A stretch of DNA of 64,000 bases from Nocardioides sp. (GTDB lineage: Bacteria; Actinomycetota; Actinomycetes; Propionibacteriales; Nocardioidaceae): the NCBI GenBank assembly GCA_002729525.1, contig PBYI01000038.1, forward strand, positions 113,137-177,136. Reading direction: 5' to 3'. Under the pieces are notes generated by a model. It did no database searches. It was given only the letters and a program-made list of their open reading frames with translations, and was not told the origin of the DNA. The translations under genes and the position numbers were made by a program. Positions 28,618-37,561 of this stretch are shown in pieces. Positions within the stretch are counted from its first letter, which is position 1, and every line of letters begins with the position of its first letter.

Positions 28618-29412
28618 GGCGGGGTCGATGGCCCGGCGCCCCGACCGCCAGAGCAGGCCGCCGACCACGGCCCCACCCACCGCCACCGCGAGCAGGGCGC
28701 CGGCGGGCGCGAGCGGCACCCGGGTGCGCAGCGCGACCGGCTGGTCGAACCGCAGCACCTCCCAGCCGCGCTCTTCGGCGACCCGGCGCAGCTCGCGGTC
28801 CGGGTTGACGGCGACCGGGTGGCCGACGGCCTCGAGCATGGGTACGTCGGTGACGGAGTCGCTGTAGGCCCAGCACTCGGCGAGGTCGTAGCCGTGGGTC
28901 GCGGCGAGGTCGTCGAGCGCGCGCGCCTTCTCCTCGGCGTACGCGTAGTAGGCGACCTCGCCGGTGTAGCGGCCGTCGACCTCCTCCAGGCGCGAGGCGA
29001 CCACGTGGTCGGCGCCCAGCAGCTCGCCGATGGGCTCGACGAGCTCGGTGCCGGAGGCCGAGACGATGACGACGTCGCGCCCGGCGGCGTGGTGCTCGGT
29101 GATGAGCTCGACCGCCTCGTCGTAGACGATCGGGTCGACGACCAGGTGCAGCGTCTCGGCGACGATCTCGCGCACCGTGGCGACGTCCCAGCCGGCGATG
29201 AGCTGTGACATCAGCCTGCGCAGCCGCTCCATCTGGTCGTGGTCGGCCCCGCCCACCTTGAGGAGGAACTGCGCGTACGCCGACCGGATCATCGCGCGTC
29301 GCGAGAGCAGCCCTCCGGCCTGGAACGGACGGGTGAACGCCAGCGTGCTGGAGCGGGCGATGATCGTCTTGTCGAGGTCGAAGAACGCGGCTGTGGGGGC
29401 CGGGCCGTCCAT
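28612..29412 (-). CDS. HAD-IB family hydrolase (SerB-like, Rv3661-like)
   Basis: AAFFDLDKTIIARSSTLAFTRPFQ; VVIVSASGTELVEPIGELLGADHVVASRLE; CWAYSDSVTDVPMLEAVGHPVAVNPD. Confidence 0.92.
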   Translation of the reverse strand: MDGPAPTAAFFDLDKTIIARSSTLAFTRPFQAGGLLSRRAMIRSAYAQFLLKVGGADHDQMERLRRLMSQLIAGWDVATVREIVAETLHLVVDPIVYDEAVELITEHHAAGRDVVIVSASGTELVEPIGELLGADHVVASRLEEVDGRYTGEVAYYAYAEEKARALDDLAATHGYDLAECWAYSDSVTDVPMLEAVGHPVAVNPDRELRRVAEERGWEVLRFDQPVALRTRVPLAPAGALLAVAVGGAVVGGLLWRSGRRAIDPAV

Positions 29413-29569
29413 GCGGTGATGGTAGTCGGCGGGTTCGGCCCGCACCGGCGTTCGCGGCGCGCCGTGCCGGTGTCCGTACGTCGTCCACAGCCGGCCGGTC
29501 GCTCGTCGTGCTCCACAGGTGCCCGACCGGTACCCGGTCCGAGGCGTCGTACGCGGGGAGCGTCGAGCC

Positions 29570-30730
29570 ATGGTCCCGCTGCGCACCCCGTCCCCGTCCA
29601 CCTCCCACCCCCGTCGCGGGGCGACCGGCTCGACCGGCCCGACCGGCACCAGCACCGTCAGCGCCCCGGTCGAGCACGAGTCCGGCGCGGTTCCCGTGGT
29701 CGCCACCGCCGACCCCCACCTGCGCGACGAGCTGCTGCGCCTCGCAGCCGCCGCCGGTGTCGCGCCCGAGGTGGAGCACGACCCCACGCGCGTCCTCGCC
29801 GCGTGGTCGCGTGCCCCGCTGCTCCTCGTCGGCGTCGACCTCGCCGGACGTCTCACGGCCCTCGCGCCTCCGCGGCGCGACCGGGTGCTGGTGGTCGGCC
29901 CGGAGCCCGCGCCCACGGAGGCATTCCGGCACGCGGTCGACCTCGGTGCCAGCCAGGTGCTCGGGCTCCCCGCCAGCGCGGAGTGGGTCGTCGAGGTCCT
30001 CACCGACTCCGTCGACGACCGACGCCGTCCCGGCCTCCTCGTCGGGGTGCTGGGCGGGTCCGGCGGTGTCGGGGCGACGACGTTGACCGGCGCGCTGGGG
30101 CAGGTCGCGGCGGCCCGCGGCGGGCCCGCGCTCGCGGTCGACGCCGACCCGCTCGGGCCCGGCCTCGACCGGGTGCTGGGCATGGAGGAGGTCGACGGGG
30201 TCCGCTGGGACGCGCTGAGCAGCCCGACCGGCCGGCTCGGGGCGCGCGCCCTGCGCGACGCGCTGCCGCGTCGCGGCGGGCTCGGGGTGCTGGCGTGGGA
30301 CCACGCCCGCGCGGAGTCCCTCCAGCCGTTCGCGGTGCGCGAGGCCCTGTCCGCGGCGGTGCGGGGCCACGAGGTCGTGGTGGTCGACCTGCCCCGTGCG
30401 GCCGACCCGTCCGTCGTGGAGCTCGCGACCCGGTGCGACGTGGTGCTGCTCGTGGTCCAGCCGGGCGTGGCCGGGGTGGCCGCCGCGGCTCGGGTCCGGC
30501 GCCTGGTGCCCGACGCCGCGGTGCGCCTGGTCGTCAGGGCGCGCGACGTGCCGGACGAGCGTGCCCTCGTGCGGGCGGTCGGGGCCCCGGTCGCCGACTA
30601 CCTCCCCGACCAGCGACGGCTGGCCGAGCAGCTCGACCTCGGCCTCGGCCCGCTGACGTCGCCGCGGTGCCACCTGGCGAGGGTCGGTCGCCGCCTCCTC
30701 GACGGCGCGGGTTCGCTGTGCGCGGTGTGA
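29570..30730 (+). CDS. ssd: Septum site-determining protein Ssd / CpaE-like (TadZ-type)
   Basis: GLLVGVLGGSGGVGATTLTGALGQVAAARGGPALAVDADPLGPGLDRVLGMEE; followed by tad genes. Confidence 0.87.
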   Translation: MVPLRTPSPSTSHPRRGATGSTGPTGTSTVSAPVEHESGAVPVVATADPHLRDELLRLAAAAGVAPEVEHDPTRVLAAWSRAPLLLVGVDLAGRLTALAPPRRDRVLVVGPEPAPTEAFRHAVDLGASQVLGLPASAEWVVEVLTDSVDDRRRPGLLVGVLGGSGGVGATTLTGALGQVAAARGGPALAVDADPLGPGLDRVLGMEEVDGVRWDALSSPTGRLGARALRDALPRRGGLGVLAWDHARAESLQPFAVREALSAAVRGHEVVVVDLPRAADPSVVELATRCDVVLLVVQPGVAGVAAAARVRRLVPDAAVRLVVRARDVPDERALVRAVGAPVADYLPDQRRLAEQLDLGLGPLTSPRCHLARVGRRLLDGAGSLCAV

Positions 30731-31938
30731 CGTCCGTGCCCTCGCTCGGTGGCGCCGTGACCGGCGACGTGACCGGCGACGTGACCGGCGACGTGTCGGG
30801 TCTGGTCGAGGTCGTGCGCTCCCGGCTCGCCTCCGGGCCGGGAGGCGACCTGACGCCTCACCGGGTCGCCGAGGCGCTGCGGGCCAGTGGTCGCCCGGTC
30901 GGCGACGCGACGGTCCTCGCCGTGCACGACGTGCTCCGTCGCGACGTCGTCGGCGCCGGCCCGCTGGAGCCGCTGCTGCGGCTGCCCGACGTCACCGACG
31001 TGCTGGTCAACGGTGCCGACGGCGTCTTCGTCGACCGGGGGCAGGGCCTCGAGCGCACCGACGTGCTGCTCCCCGACGAGGACGCCGTACGCCGACTCGC
31101 CCAGCGGCTCGCCGCGCAGGCCGGCCGGAGGCTCGACGACGCCTCCCCGTGGGTCGACCTGCGGCTGGCCGACGGCACCCGTTTCCACGCCGTGCTGGCA
31201 CCCGTCGCCAGGCCCGGCACGGTCATCTCGCTGCGCGTGCCCCGTCCGGCGACGCTGGACCTCGACGGTCTCGAGCGCACCGGGTTCCTCACCCGACAGA
31301 CCGCCGCGCTCGTGCGCCGCGTCGTCGCGGCCCGGGTCTCCTTCCTCGTCTCGGGCGGCACCGGCACCGGCAAGACCACGCTGCTGGGCGCCATGCTGGG
31401 CGCGGCGCCGCCCGCCGAGCGGCTGGTCGTGGTGGAGGACAGCTCGGAGCTGCGGCCCCGCCACCCGCACGTCGTCGCGCTGGAGGCACGGCCGGCCAAC
31501 CTCGAGGGTCAGGGCGCGGTCCCGCTGCCGGTGCTGGTGCGCCAGGCGCTCCGGATGCGCCCCGACCGCCTGGTCGTCGGCGAGGTGCGCGGCGCCGAGG
31601 TCGTCGACCTGCTCGCTGCGCTCAACACCGGCCACGAGGGCGGCTGTGGCACGCTGCACGCCAACGACGCCGCCTCGGTGCCGGCCCGGGTCGAGGCCCT
31701 GGCGCAGGCGGCCGGTCTGCCGCGGGCCGCCGCCCACAGCCAGCTCGGCTCGGCGGTCGACCTGGTGCTGCACGTCGTCCGCGACGCTGGACGTCGGCGA
31801 CTCGCGGAGGTCGCGGTGCCGCGGCGCGGCGACGACGGCATCGTCCGCGCCGTCCCCGCGCTCGCGGTCGACGGCGAGGGGCGGGTCCGCGAGCTGGCGG
31901 CCTCCGGTGATCTCGCCGCGCTGCTCGGTGGTGGGTGA
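30727..31938 (+). CDS. tadA: TadA/CpaF-type secretion ATPase
   Basis: LVSGGTGTGKTTLLGAMLGAAPPAERLVVVEDSSELRP; LRMRPDRLVVGEVRGAEVVDLLAALNTGHEGGCGTLHAN; GTG start overlapping the upstream stop. Confidence 0.95.
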   Translation: MTSVPSLGGAVTGDVTGDVTGDVSGLVEVVRSRLASGPGGDLTPHRVAEALRASGRPVGDATVLAVHDVLRRDVVGAGPLEPLLRLPDVTDVLVNGADGVFVDRGQGLERTDVLLPDEDAVRRLAQRLAAQAGRRLDDASPWVDLRLADGTRFHAVLAPVARPGTVISLRVPRPATLDLDGLERTGFLTRQTAALVRRVVAARVSFLVSGGTGTGKTTLLGAMLGAAPPAERLVVVEDSSELRPRHPHVVALEARPANLEGQGAVPLPVLVRQALRMRPDRLVVGEVRGAEVVDLLAALNTGHEGGCGTLHANDAASVPARVEALAQAAGLPRAAAHSQLGSAVDLVLHVVRDAGRRRLAEVAVPRRGDDGIVRAVPALAVDGEGRVRELAASGDLAALLGGG

Positions 31939-31939
31939 G

Positions 31940-32728
31940 GTGCCGTCCGTCGCTGCGGTCGCGGCGCTCGCCTCGGTCGCCGCCGCGCTGGCGGTGCTCC
32001 TGCTGGTTCGTCCGGCTCCGGCCGCCGCGGCGCCGGCCGGTGGTGGGTCGGGCTTCGCCCCGACGACCGCGGTCGTCGTGCTGGTGCCGGTGGTGGCCCT
32101 CCTGCTCGGTGGGCCGACCGGCCTGGGGCTCGCGCTCGTCGCCACTGCCGCGCTCGGCGTGGCCTCGCGCATCGCCCGCATGCGGGCCCGGCGGCGCGAG
32201 GCCGAGCGCACGGGTGACCAGGTGCTGCGCACGTGCGAGTGGCTGGCGGCCGAGCTGGGCTCCGGTCGCCCGCCCGGCGTCGCACTGGCCGCGGCGGCCG
32301 ACGACTGGCCGGCGCTGGCACCCGTCGCCGGCGCCCACCGGGTCGGCTCCGACGTCCCGGCCGCGTGGCGCGCGCTCGCCGACCGCCCCGGCGCGGGCGA
32401 CCTGCGCCTCGTGGCCGCGGCCTGGCAGGTCTCGCAGCGCACCGGGTCCGGCCTCGCGGCCGCGCTCTCGGCCGTCGTGGCGTCGTTGCGTGCCGCGGCC
32501 CGCACCCGGCGGGTCGTCGACGGCGAGCTCGCCTCCGCGCGCGCCACCGCCCGACTGATGGCGGTGCTGCCGCTGCTCGCGCTGCTCATGGGCAGCGGCG
32601 CCGGCGGCGACCCGTGGCGGTTCCTCCTCACCAGCCCCGTGGGGCTCGGGTGCCTGGCGCTCGGCGGCGCCCTCGCGGGCGCCGGCCTCGCGTGGATCGA
32701 GGCCCTCGCCGGGTCGGTACGCCGGTGA
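31940..32728 (+). CDS. TadB-like inner-membrane protein (start uncertain, 31931 or 31940)
   Basis: Type II secretion F-domain-like: DLRLVAAAWQVSQRTGSGLAAALSAVVASLRAAARTRRVVDGELASARATARLMAVLPLLALL. Confidence 0.83.
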   Translation: MPSVAAVAALASVAAALAVLLLVRPAPAAAAPAGGGSGFAPTTAVVVLVPVVALLLGGPTGLGLALVATAALGVASRIARMRARRREAERTGDQVLRTCEWLAAELGSGRPPGVALAAAADDWPALAPVAGAHRVGSDVPAAWRALADRPGAGDLRLVAAAWQVSQRTGSGLAAALSAVVASLRAAARTRRVVDGELASARATARLMAVLPLLALLMGSGAGGDPWRFLLTSPVGLGCLALGGALAGAGLAWIEALAGSVRR

Positions 32729-33468
32729 GCGCCTCGACCGGGCTGGTGCTGGTCGGCGCCCTGTGCGCGGCCGGTGCCGTCGCGGTGCTCCCGCGCGCTC
32801 GACCTGTGCTGCCGGCCGGCGGCCCCACCCGCGTCGGACCGGACCCGACGGCTGGGACGGACGAGGGCTGGCTGCGTCGCCACCGCAGGATCTGGGCAGC
32901 GCTCGTCGGGCTGGGGGCCTGGACGGTGCTGGGTGGTGTGCTCGGAGCGGTGGCCGGTCTGGTCGCCGCGGTCGTCGTGGTGCGGGTCGCAGCGTCCGCC
33001 GAGCCCGCCGACGTACGCCGCCGCCGCGAGCGCGCCGCTCGCGACCTGCCTTCGGTCGTGCTGCTCCTGGGCACCGCCCTGCGCTCGGGTGCGGCTCCGG
33101 CCGAGGCCCTCGACCAGGTCGGGCGGGCTCTCCCGGGGCCGGCCGCCGACCGGCTCGTCCCCGTGACCGCCCGCCTGCGTCTCGGCGCGGACCCGGCCGA
33201 CGCGTGGGGACTGCTCGCCGCCGACCCCGCGCTCGCGCCGCTCGGTCAGGCGCTCGCGCGCGCCCAGCGCAGCGGGGCCTCGGTGACCGGGGTCGTGGAG
33301 CGCCTCGCCGACGAGCTCGCCGAGGTCGATCGTGCCCGCACCGAGGACCTCGCCCGCACGGTCGGCGTCCGCGCGGCGGTTCCCCTCGGCCTATGCCTGC
33401 TGCCGGCCTTCGTCCTCGTCGGGATCGTGCCGCTCGTCGCGGCCCTGCTGGAGGGACTCGCCTGGTGA
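32725..33468 (+). CDS. TadC-like inner-membrane protein
   Basis: DLPSVVLLLGTALRSGAAPAEALDQVGRAL...LAEVDRARTEDLARTVGVRAAVPLGLCLLPAFVLVGIVPLVAALL. Confidence 0.85.
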   Translation: MSASTGLVLVGALCAAGAVAVLPRARPVLPAGGPTRVGPDPTAGTDEGWLRRHRRIWAALVGLGAWTVLGGVLGAVAGLVAAVVVVRVAASAEPADVRRRRERAARDLPSVVLLLGTALRSGAAPAEALDQVGRALPGPAADRLVPVTARLRLGADPADAWGLLAADPALAPLGQALARAQRSGASVTGVVERLADELAEVDRARTEDLARTVGVRAAVPLGLCLLPAFVLVGIVPLVAALLEGLAW

Positions 33469-33614
33469 GGCGACCGCTCGCTCTCCACAGCCGGTGCTCC
33501 CGGCCCCGTCGTCCCCAGGCGGGCTCACCCGTCCGGCACGACCGGCGCCGTCGGCGAAGAGTCGTCGTCACGGCGGTCGCACCGTGCGGCCGCCCCGACC
33601 AGAAGGAGAAGCAC

Positions 33615-33827
33615 ATGACCCCTGCACAGCGATCGCTCCCCGCCAGCCTCCGGCGCTCCAGCGGGATCCGCGACGAGCGCGGCATCACGACCGCGGAGTA
33701 CGCCGTCGGCACGGCCGCCGGGGCGGGACTGGCCGGGCTGCTCTACACGATGCTCAGCGGGGGCTTCGGCAAGCAGCTCCTCGGCACGCTCTTCGACCAC
33801 GTGCTCGGCCTGCTGGGCGTCGGGTGA
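33615..33827 (+). CDS. Flp-like pilin / DUF4244 protein
   Basis: RDERGITTAEYAVGTAAGAGLAGLLYTMLSGGFGKQLL; prepilin-like G/ITTAEYA. Confidence 0.87.
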   Translation: MTPAQRSLPASLRRSSGIRDERGITTAEYAVGTAAGAGLAGLLYTMLSGGFGKQLLGTLFDHVLGLLGVG

Positions 33828-34210
33828 GCCCCCGCCCGTGTCGTCTCGCGGGCCGGCGCCGCTCCGAGCGGGGTGCGGTGACCGCCGAGCTGGCGATGGC
33901 GCTGCCGCTCCTGGTCGCCGTCACCGTCGGGCTGGTGTGGCTGCTAGCCGTCGGAGCCGCCCAGGTTCGGGTCACCGACGCGGCCCGCGAGACGGCGCGG
34001 GCGGCCGCCCGGGGCGACTCGGACGCCGACGCCGCGGCGATCGGGGCCCGGGTGGCTCCCGCCGGCGCGTCGGTCGCGCTCAGCCGCAGCGGTGACCGGG
34101 TCACCGTGACGGTCCGGGGCGAGGTCGCCGGACCGGGCGGACTGTTCGGGTTCCTGCCCGGGGCGACGGTCGACGCCGAGGCGGTCGCCCTGGCCGAGGC
34201 GCCGTCATGA
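33824..34210 (+). CDS. TadE-like pseudopilin
   Basis: RRSERGAVTAELAMALPLLVAVTVGLVWLLAVGAAQVRVTDAARETARAAARGD. Confidence 0.85.
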   Translation: MSPRPCRLAGRRRSERGAVTAELAMALPLLVAVTVGLVWLLAVGAAQVRVTDAARETARAAARGDSDADAAAIGARVAPAGASVALSRSGDRVTVTVRGEVAGPGGLFGFLPGATVDAEAVALAEAPS

Positions 34211-34596
34211 CCCGCCGCGGCCGGCGGCCTCGCGCCGGCCGGCGGTCTCGCGCCGACCGGTGCGACCGGGGAGCGGCGTCGCTGATGACGCTCGCGCTGG
34301 CCGGCGTCCTGCTGTGGCTGGGCGCAGCGCTCGCCGTGGTAGCCGCCGTCGTGGTCGCCCACCGCGCCAACCAGGCCGCCGCCGACCTCGCGGCGCTCGC
34401 GGGAGCGCAGGCCGCCGGCAGCGGAGCGGACGCCTGTGGCGCGGCGTCCTCCGTCGCGCTGGCCAACGGTGCCCGGCTCGCGTCGTGCACCGTCACGGGT
34501 CGGGAGGTGCGGGTCCGGGTCACCACCCGAGCGCCGCAGTGGTGGGTGCCGGTCGACGACCTCGAGGCCGAGGCGCGTGCCGGTCCCACGTCCTAA
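34207..34596 (+). CDS. Rv3654c-family TadE-like protein
   Basis: CDRGAASLMTLALAGVLLWLGAALAVVAAVVVAHRANQAAADLAALAGAQ. Confidence 0.83.
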   Translation: MTRRGRRPRAGRRSRADRCDRGAASLMTLALAGVLLWLGAALAVVAAVVVAHRANQAAADLAALAGAQAAGSGADACGAASSVALANGARLASCTVTGREVRVRVTTRAPQWWVPVDDLEAEARAGPTS

Positions 34597-37046
34597 GGCG
34601 CGTCGGCGAGCAGCACGTCGAGCAGCGCGACCGCCCCGGCCTTGTCCAACGGGTCGTTGCCGTTGCCGCACTTCGGGGACTGCACGCACGACGGGCACCC
34701 GCTGGCGCACTCGCAGGCCGCGATCGCGTCGCGGGTGGCCCGCAGCCAGCTCGCTGCCGCGCGGTAGCCGCGCTCGGCGAATCCCGCCCCGCCCGGGTGG
34801 CCGTCGTGCACGAAGACCGTGAGCAGCTCGGTGTCGGGGTGCCGTGCGGTCGAGACCCCGCCGATGTCCCAACGGTCGCAGGTCGCCACCAGCGGCAGCA
34901 GCCCGATGGAGCAGTGCTCGGCGGCGTGCGCCGAGCCGGGGAGGTCCTCGGTGCCGACGCCCAGGTCGGCCAGCGGGGCGAGCAGGTGGTCGGGCACGGT
35001 CCACCACACCGCCGTCGTCGCCAGCGTGCGGGGAGGCAGGTCGAGCGGCACCTCGCCCAGCACCTCGCCCGACGGCTGCTTGCGCTTGAGGTAGGAGACC
35101 ACCTGCTGGGTCACCTCGACCTCGCCCAGGCTGACCCGGCACGCGCCCCAGTCGACGTGCTCGTGCTCGGCCAGCACCCGGATGTCGGTGAGGTCGCGCG
35201 CGGTCGTGGAGTAGCCGGGCTCGTCGGGCCGCAGCACCGCCACGGCCTCGTCGAGGTCGAGCGACTCCACGACCCAGCTCTCGCCGCGGTGGAGGTAGAC
35301 CGCGCCCTCGTGCGCCGTGGTGTGCGCCCGGCCGCCGTCGACGGTGCCGACCACGCGACCGGTGCCGGCCTCGAGCAGCGAGACCGGCGACCCGCCGCCT
35401 GAGCGGAGGTCGGTCAGGTCCGCGGCCCGGCGTCGATCCGTCCAGAACCACCCTCGCGGACGGCGCCTCAGCAGCCCCGCAGCGGTGAGTCCGTCGACCA
35501 CCTCGCGCGCCCGCGGACCGAAGCGCGGCAGGTCGGCCTCGGTGAGCGGCAGCTCCTCGGCCGCCGCCGCGAGGTGGGGCGCGAGGACGTGCGGGTTGTC
35601 GGGGTCGAACACGTGGGCCTCGACCGGCTTGCCGAGCAGGGCGTCGGGGTGGTGCACGAGGTAGGTGTCGAGCGGGTTGTCGGTCGCCACCAGCACCCCG
35701 AGGGCGTCCTGGCCGCGCCGCCCGGCTCGCCCGACCTGCTGCCAGAACGCCGCACGCGTGCCCGGGAAGCCGGCGAGCAGCACCGCGTCGAGCCCGCTGA
35801 CGTCGATGCCCAGCTCGAGCGCCGTGGTGGCGGCGAGCCCGAGCAGGTCGCCGCGCCGCAGCGCCTCCTCCAGCTCGCGCCGCTCCTCGGGCAGGTAGCC
35901 GCCGCGGTACGCCGCCACCCTGCCGGCGAGCTCGGGCGCCACCTCGCCGAGCAGTGCGGAAGCGCCGCGGGCGACCTGCTCCACGCCGCGCCGGGAGCGG
36001 ACGAACGCCAGCGTGCGCACCCCGTCGACGACGAGGTCGGTCAGCAGGTCGGTGGTCTCCGCGCTGGCGCTGCGGCGTACGGGGGCGCCGTGCTCGCCGG
36101 TGAACGACGTCAGCGGCGGCTCCCACAGCGCGACGGTGACCTCGCCGCGCGGCGAGGCGTCGTCGGTGACGGCGACGACGTCGTCGTGCCCGGTGAGCCG
36201 GCGGGCGGTGAGCGCCGGGTCGGCCGAGGTGGCCGAGGCGAGCACCAGCACCGGGTCGGCGCCGTACGACGCCGCGACCCGGTGGAGCCGGCGCAGCACC
36301 TGGGCGACGTGCGCGCCGAGGAGGCCGCGGTAGTGGTGGCACTCGTCGACCACGACGTAGCGCAGGTCGGCCAGGAACGACGCCCACCGGTCGTGGCCGG
36401 GCAGCACCGAGCGGTGCAGCATGTCGGGGTTGGTGAGGACGTACTCGCCGAAGGCCCGCGCCCAGTCGCGCTCGTCGCGTGAGGAGTCGCCGTCGCAGGT
36501 CGTGGCCCGCACCGAGGTGCCGAGCGCGCGCACGGCGTCGAGCTGGTCGTGCGCGAGCGCCTTCGTGGGCGCGAGGTAGAGCGTGGTGGCTCCGCGCCGA
36601 CCTCGCGGCCGCCGCCCGGAGATCGCGGCGCTCAGGGCCGGCAGCTGGTAGGCAAGCGACTTGCCGGACGCCGTACCGGTCGCCACGACGACGTGCCGGC
36701 CCGCCCACGCCGCCTCCGCCGCCTCGACCTGGTGGGCCCACGGCGCGGCGACGCCGCGTGCCGCCAGGCCGTCGCGCACGTCGGGGTGCACCCAGCCCGG
36801 CCACGGCGCCGTCGTGCCCTCGCGCGCGGGCACGCGATGCACGTGGGTGACCCGGTCGGCACGCCCCCCGAGGGTGAGGCGCGCAAGGGCACGGTGCCCC
36901 TCGGCGCTGCCGCCCGAGGACGCCTCGGTCGGCGCGGACCCGTCGCCCGGACCGCCGGGACCGGGCGCCACGGCGCCGTCCCCGGCCCCGTCGGACGTGC
37001 GTCGTGCCTGGTCAGCGAGGTGGGAGGTGGTCGGACCGGTGGGCAC
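34593..37046 (-). CDS. DEAD/DEAH-box helicase with C-terminal DUF1998-like domain (MrfA/Rv3649-like)
   Basis: VVATGTASGKSLAYQLPAL; VVDECHHYRG; C-terminal CECASGCPSCVQSPKCGNGNDPLDKAGAVALL. Confidence 0.9.
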   Translation of the reverse strand: MPTGPTTSHLADQARRTSDGAGDGAVAPGPGGPGDGSAPTEASSGGSAEGHRALARLTLGGRADRVTHVHRVPAREGTTAPWPGWVHPDVRDGLAARGVAAPWAHQVEAAEAAWAGRHVVVATGTASGKSLAYQLPALSAAISGRRPRGRRGATTLYLAPTKALAHDQLDAVRALGTSVRATTCDGDSSRDERDWARAFGEYVLTNPDMLHRSVLPGHDRWASFLADLRYVVVDECHHYRGLLGAHVAQVLRRLHRVAASYGADPVLVLASATSADPALTARRLTGHDDVVAVTDDASPRGEVTVALWEPPLTSFTGEHGAPVRRSASAETTDLLTDLVVDGVRTLAFVRSRRGVEQVARGASALLGEVAPELAGRVAAYRGGYLPEERRELEEALRRGDLLGLAATTALELGIDVSGLDAVLLAGFPGTRAAFWQQVGRAGRRGQDALGVLVATDNPLDTYLVHHPDALLGKPVEAHVFDPDNPHVLAPHLAAAAEELPLTEADLPRFGPRAREVVDGLTAAGLLRRRPRGWFWTDRRRAADLTDLRSGGGSPVSLLEAGTGRVVGTVDGGRAHTTAHEGAVYLHRGESWVVESLDLDEAVAVLRPDEPGYSTTARDLTDIRVLAEHEHVDWGACRVSLGEVEVTQQVVSYLKRKQPSGEVLGEVPLDLPPRTLATTAVWWTVPDHLLAPLADLGVGTEDLPGSAHAAEHCSIGLLPLVATCDRWDIGGVSTARHPDTELLTVFVHDGHPGGAGFAERGYRAAASWLRATRDAIAACECASGCPSCVQSPKCGNGNDPLDKAGAVALLDVLLADAP

Positions 37047-37209
37047 CCGTCCATGGTCGCAAACGGCGCCGACAGGGGCGCCGGTCGACAGCGGGTGTCG
37101 AGTTTTTACACTCTTGTGCGAGCGCCATGTGCGCGTGGTTTGATATTGAGGTCTCTGCGACACGGGCCGGGTGGGCTGGTCCGCGCAGTGACGTGACCTT
37201 TCGGGAGAG

Positions 37210-37545
37210 ATGGTGGACCTGACGCTGGACACGCGGGACGTCGACGGTCGCACCGTCGTCGCCGTCAGCGGCGAGATCGACGTCTACACCGCCCCCAAGC
37301 TGCGCGACAAGATCACCGAGCTCGTCGCCGCCGGCAGCTACCAGATCGTGATCGACATGGAGGGCGTCGAGTTCCTCGACTCCACCGGTCTCGGCGTCCT
37401 GGTCGGCGGCCTGAAGAAGGTCCGCGCCCACGAGGGCTCCCTCCAGCTGGTCTGCAACCAGGACCGTCTGCTGAAGATCTTCCGGATCACCGGCCTGGCC
37501 AAGGTCTTCGTCATCCACGAGACGGCCGAGGCCGCCCTGGCCTGA
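37210..37545 (+). CDS. STAS-domain anti-sigma factor antagonist (BldG/RsbV-like)
   Basis: [20 protein letters not shown]...[25 protein letters not shown]; phospho-acceptor Ser in DSTGLG. Confidence 0.95.
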   Translation: MVDLTLDTRDVDGRTVVAVSGEIDVYTAPKLRDKITELVAAGSYQIVIDMEGVEFLDSTGLGVLVGGLKKVRAHEGSLQLVCNQDRLLKIFRITGLAKVFVIHETAEAALA

Positions 37546-37561
37546 CGGGCCCGGCTCCGGA

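Noticed and set aside
28353-28808. 151-aa plus-strand ORF over the putative Ms1 locus
   Set aside because: Runs antisense into the HAD gene, has no family resemblance, and conflicts with the terminator and hairpin evidence for a minus-strand RNA.
29413-29569. Expected position of 6C RNA (between the Rv3660c-like and Rv3661-like genes)
   Set aside because: No run of six or more Cs or Gs and no C-loop hairpins in this short divergent region, so no 6C called here.
37090-37209. Locally AT-rich tract (gagtttttacactcttgtgcg, ggtttgatattgagg) upstream of the STAS gene as a SigB/SigF-type promoter
   Set aside because: A GTTT-like -35 is visible but no matching GGGTA-type -10 at proper spacing, so sigma specificity cannot be supported.
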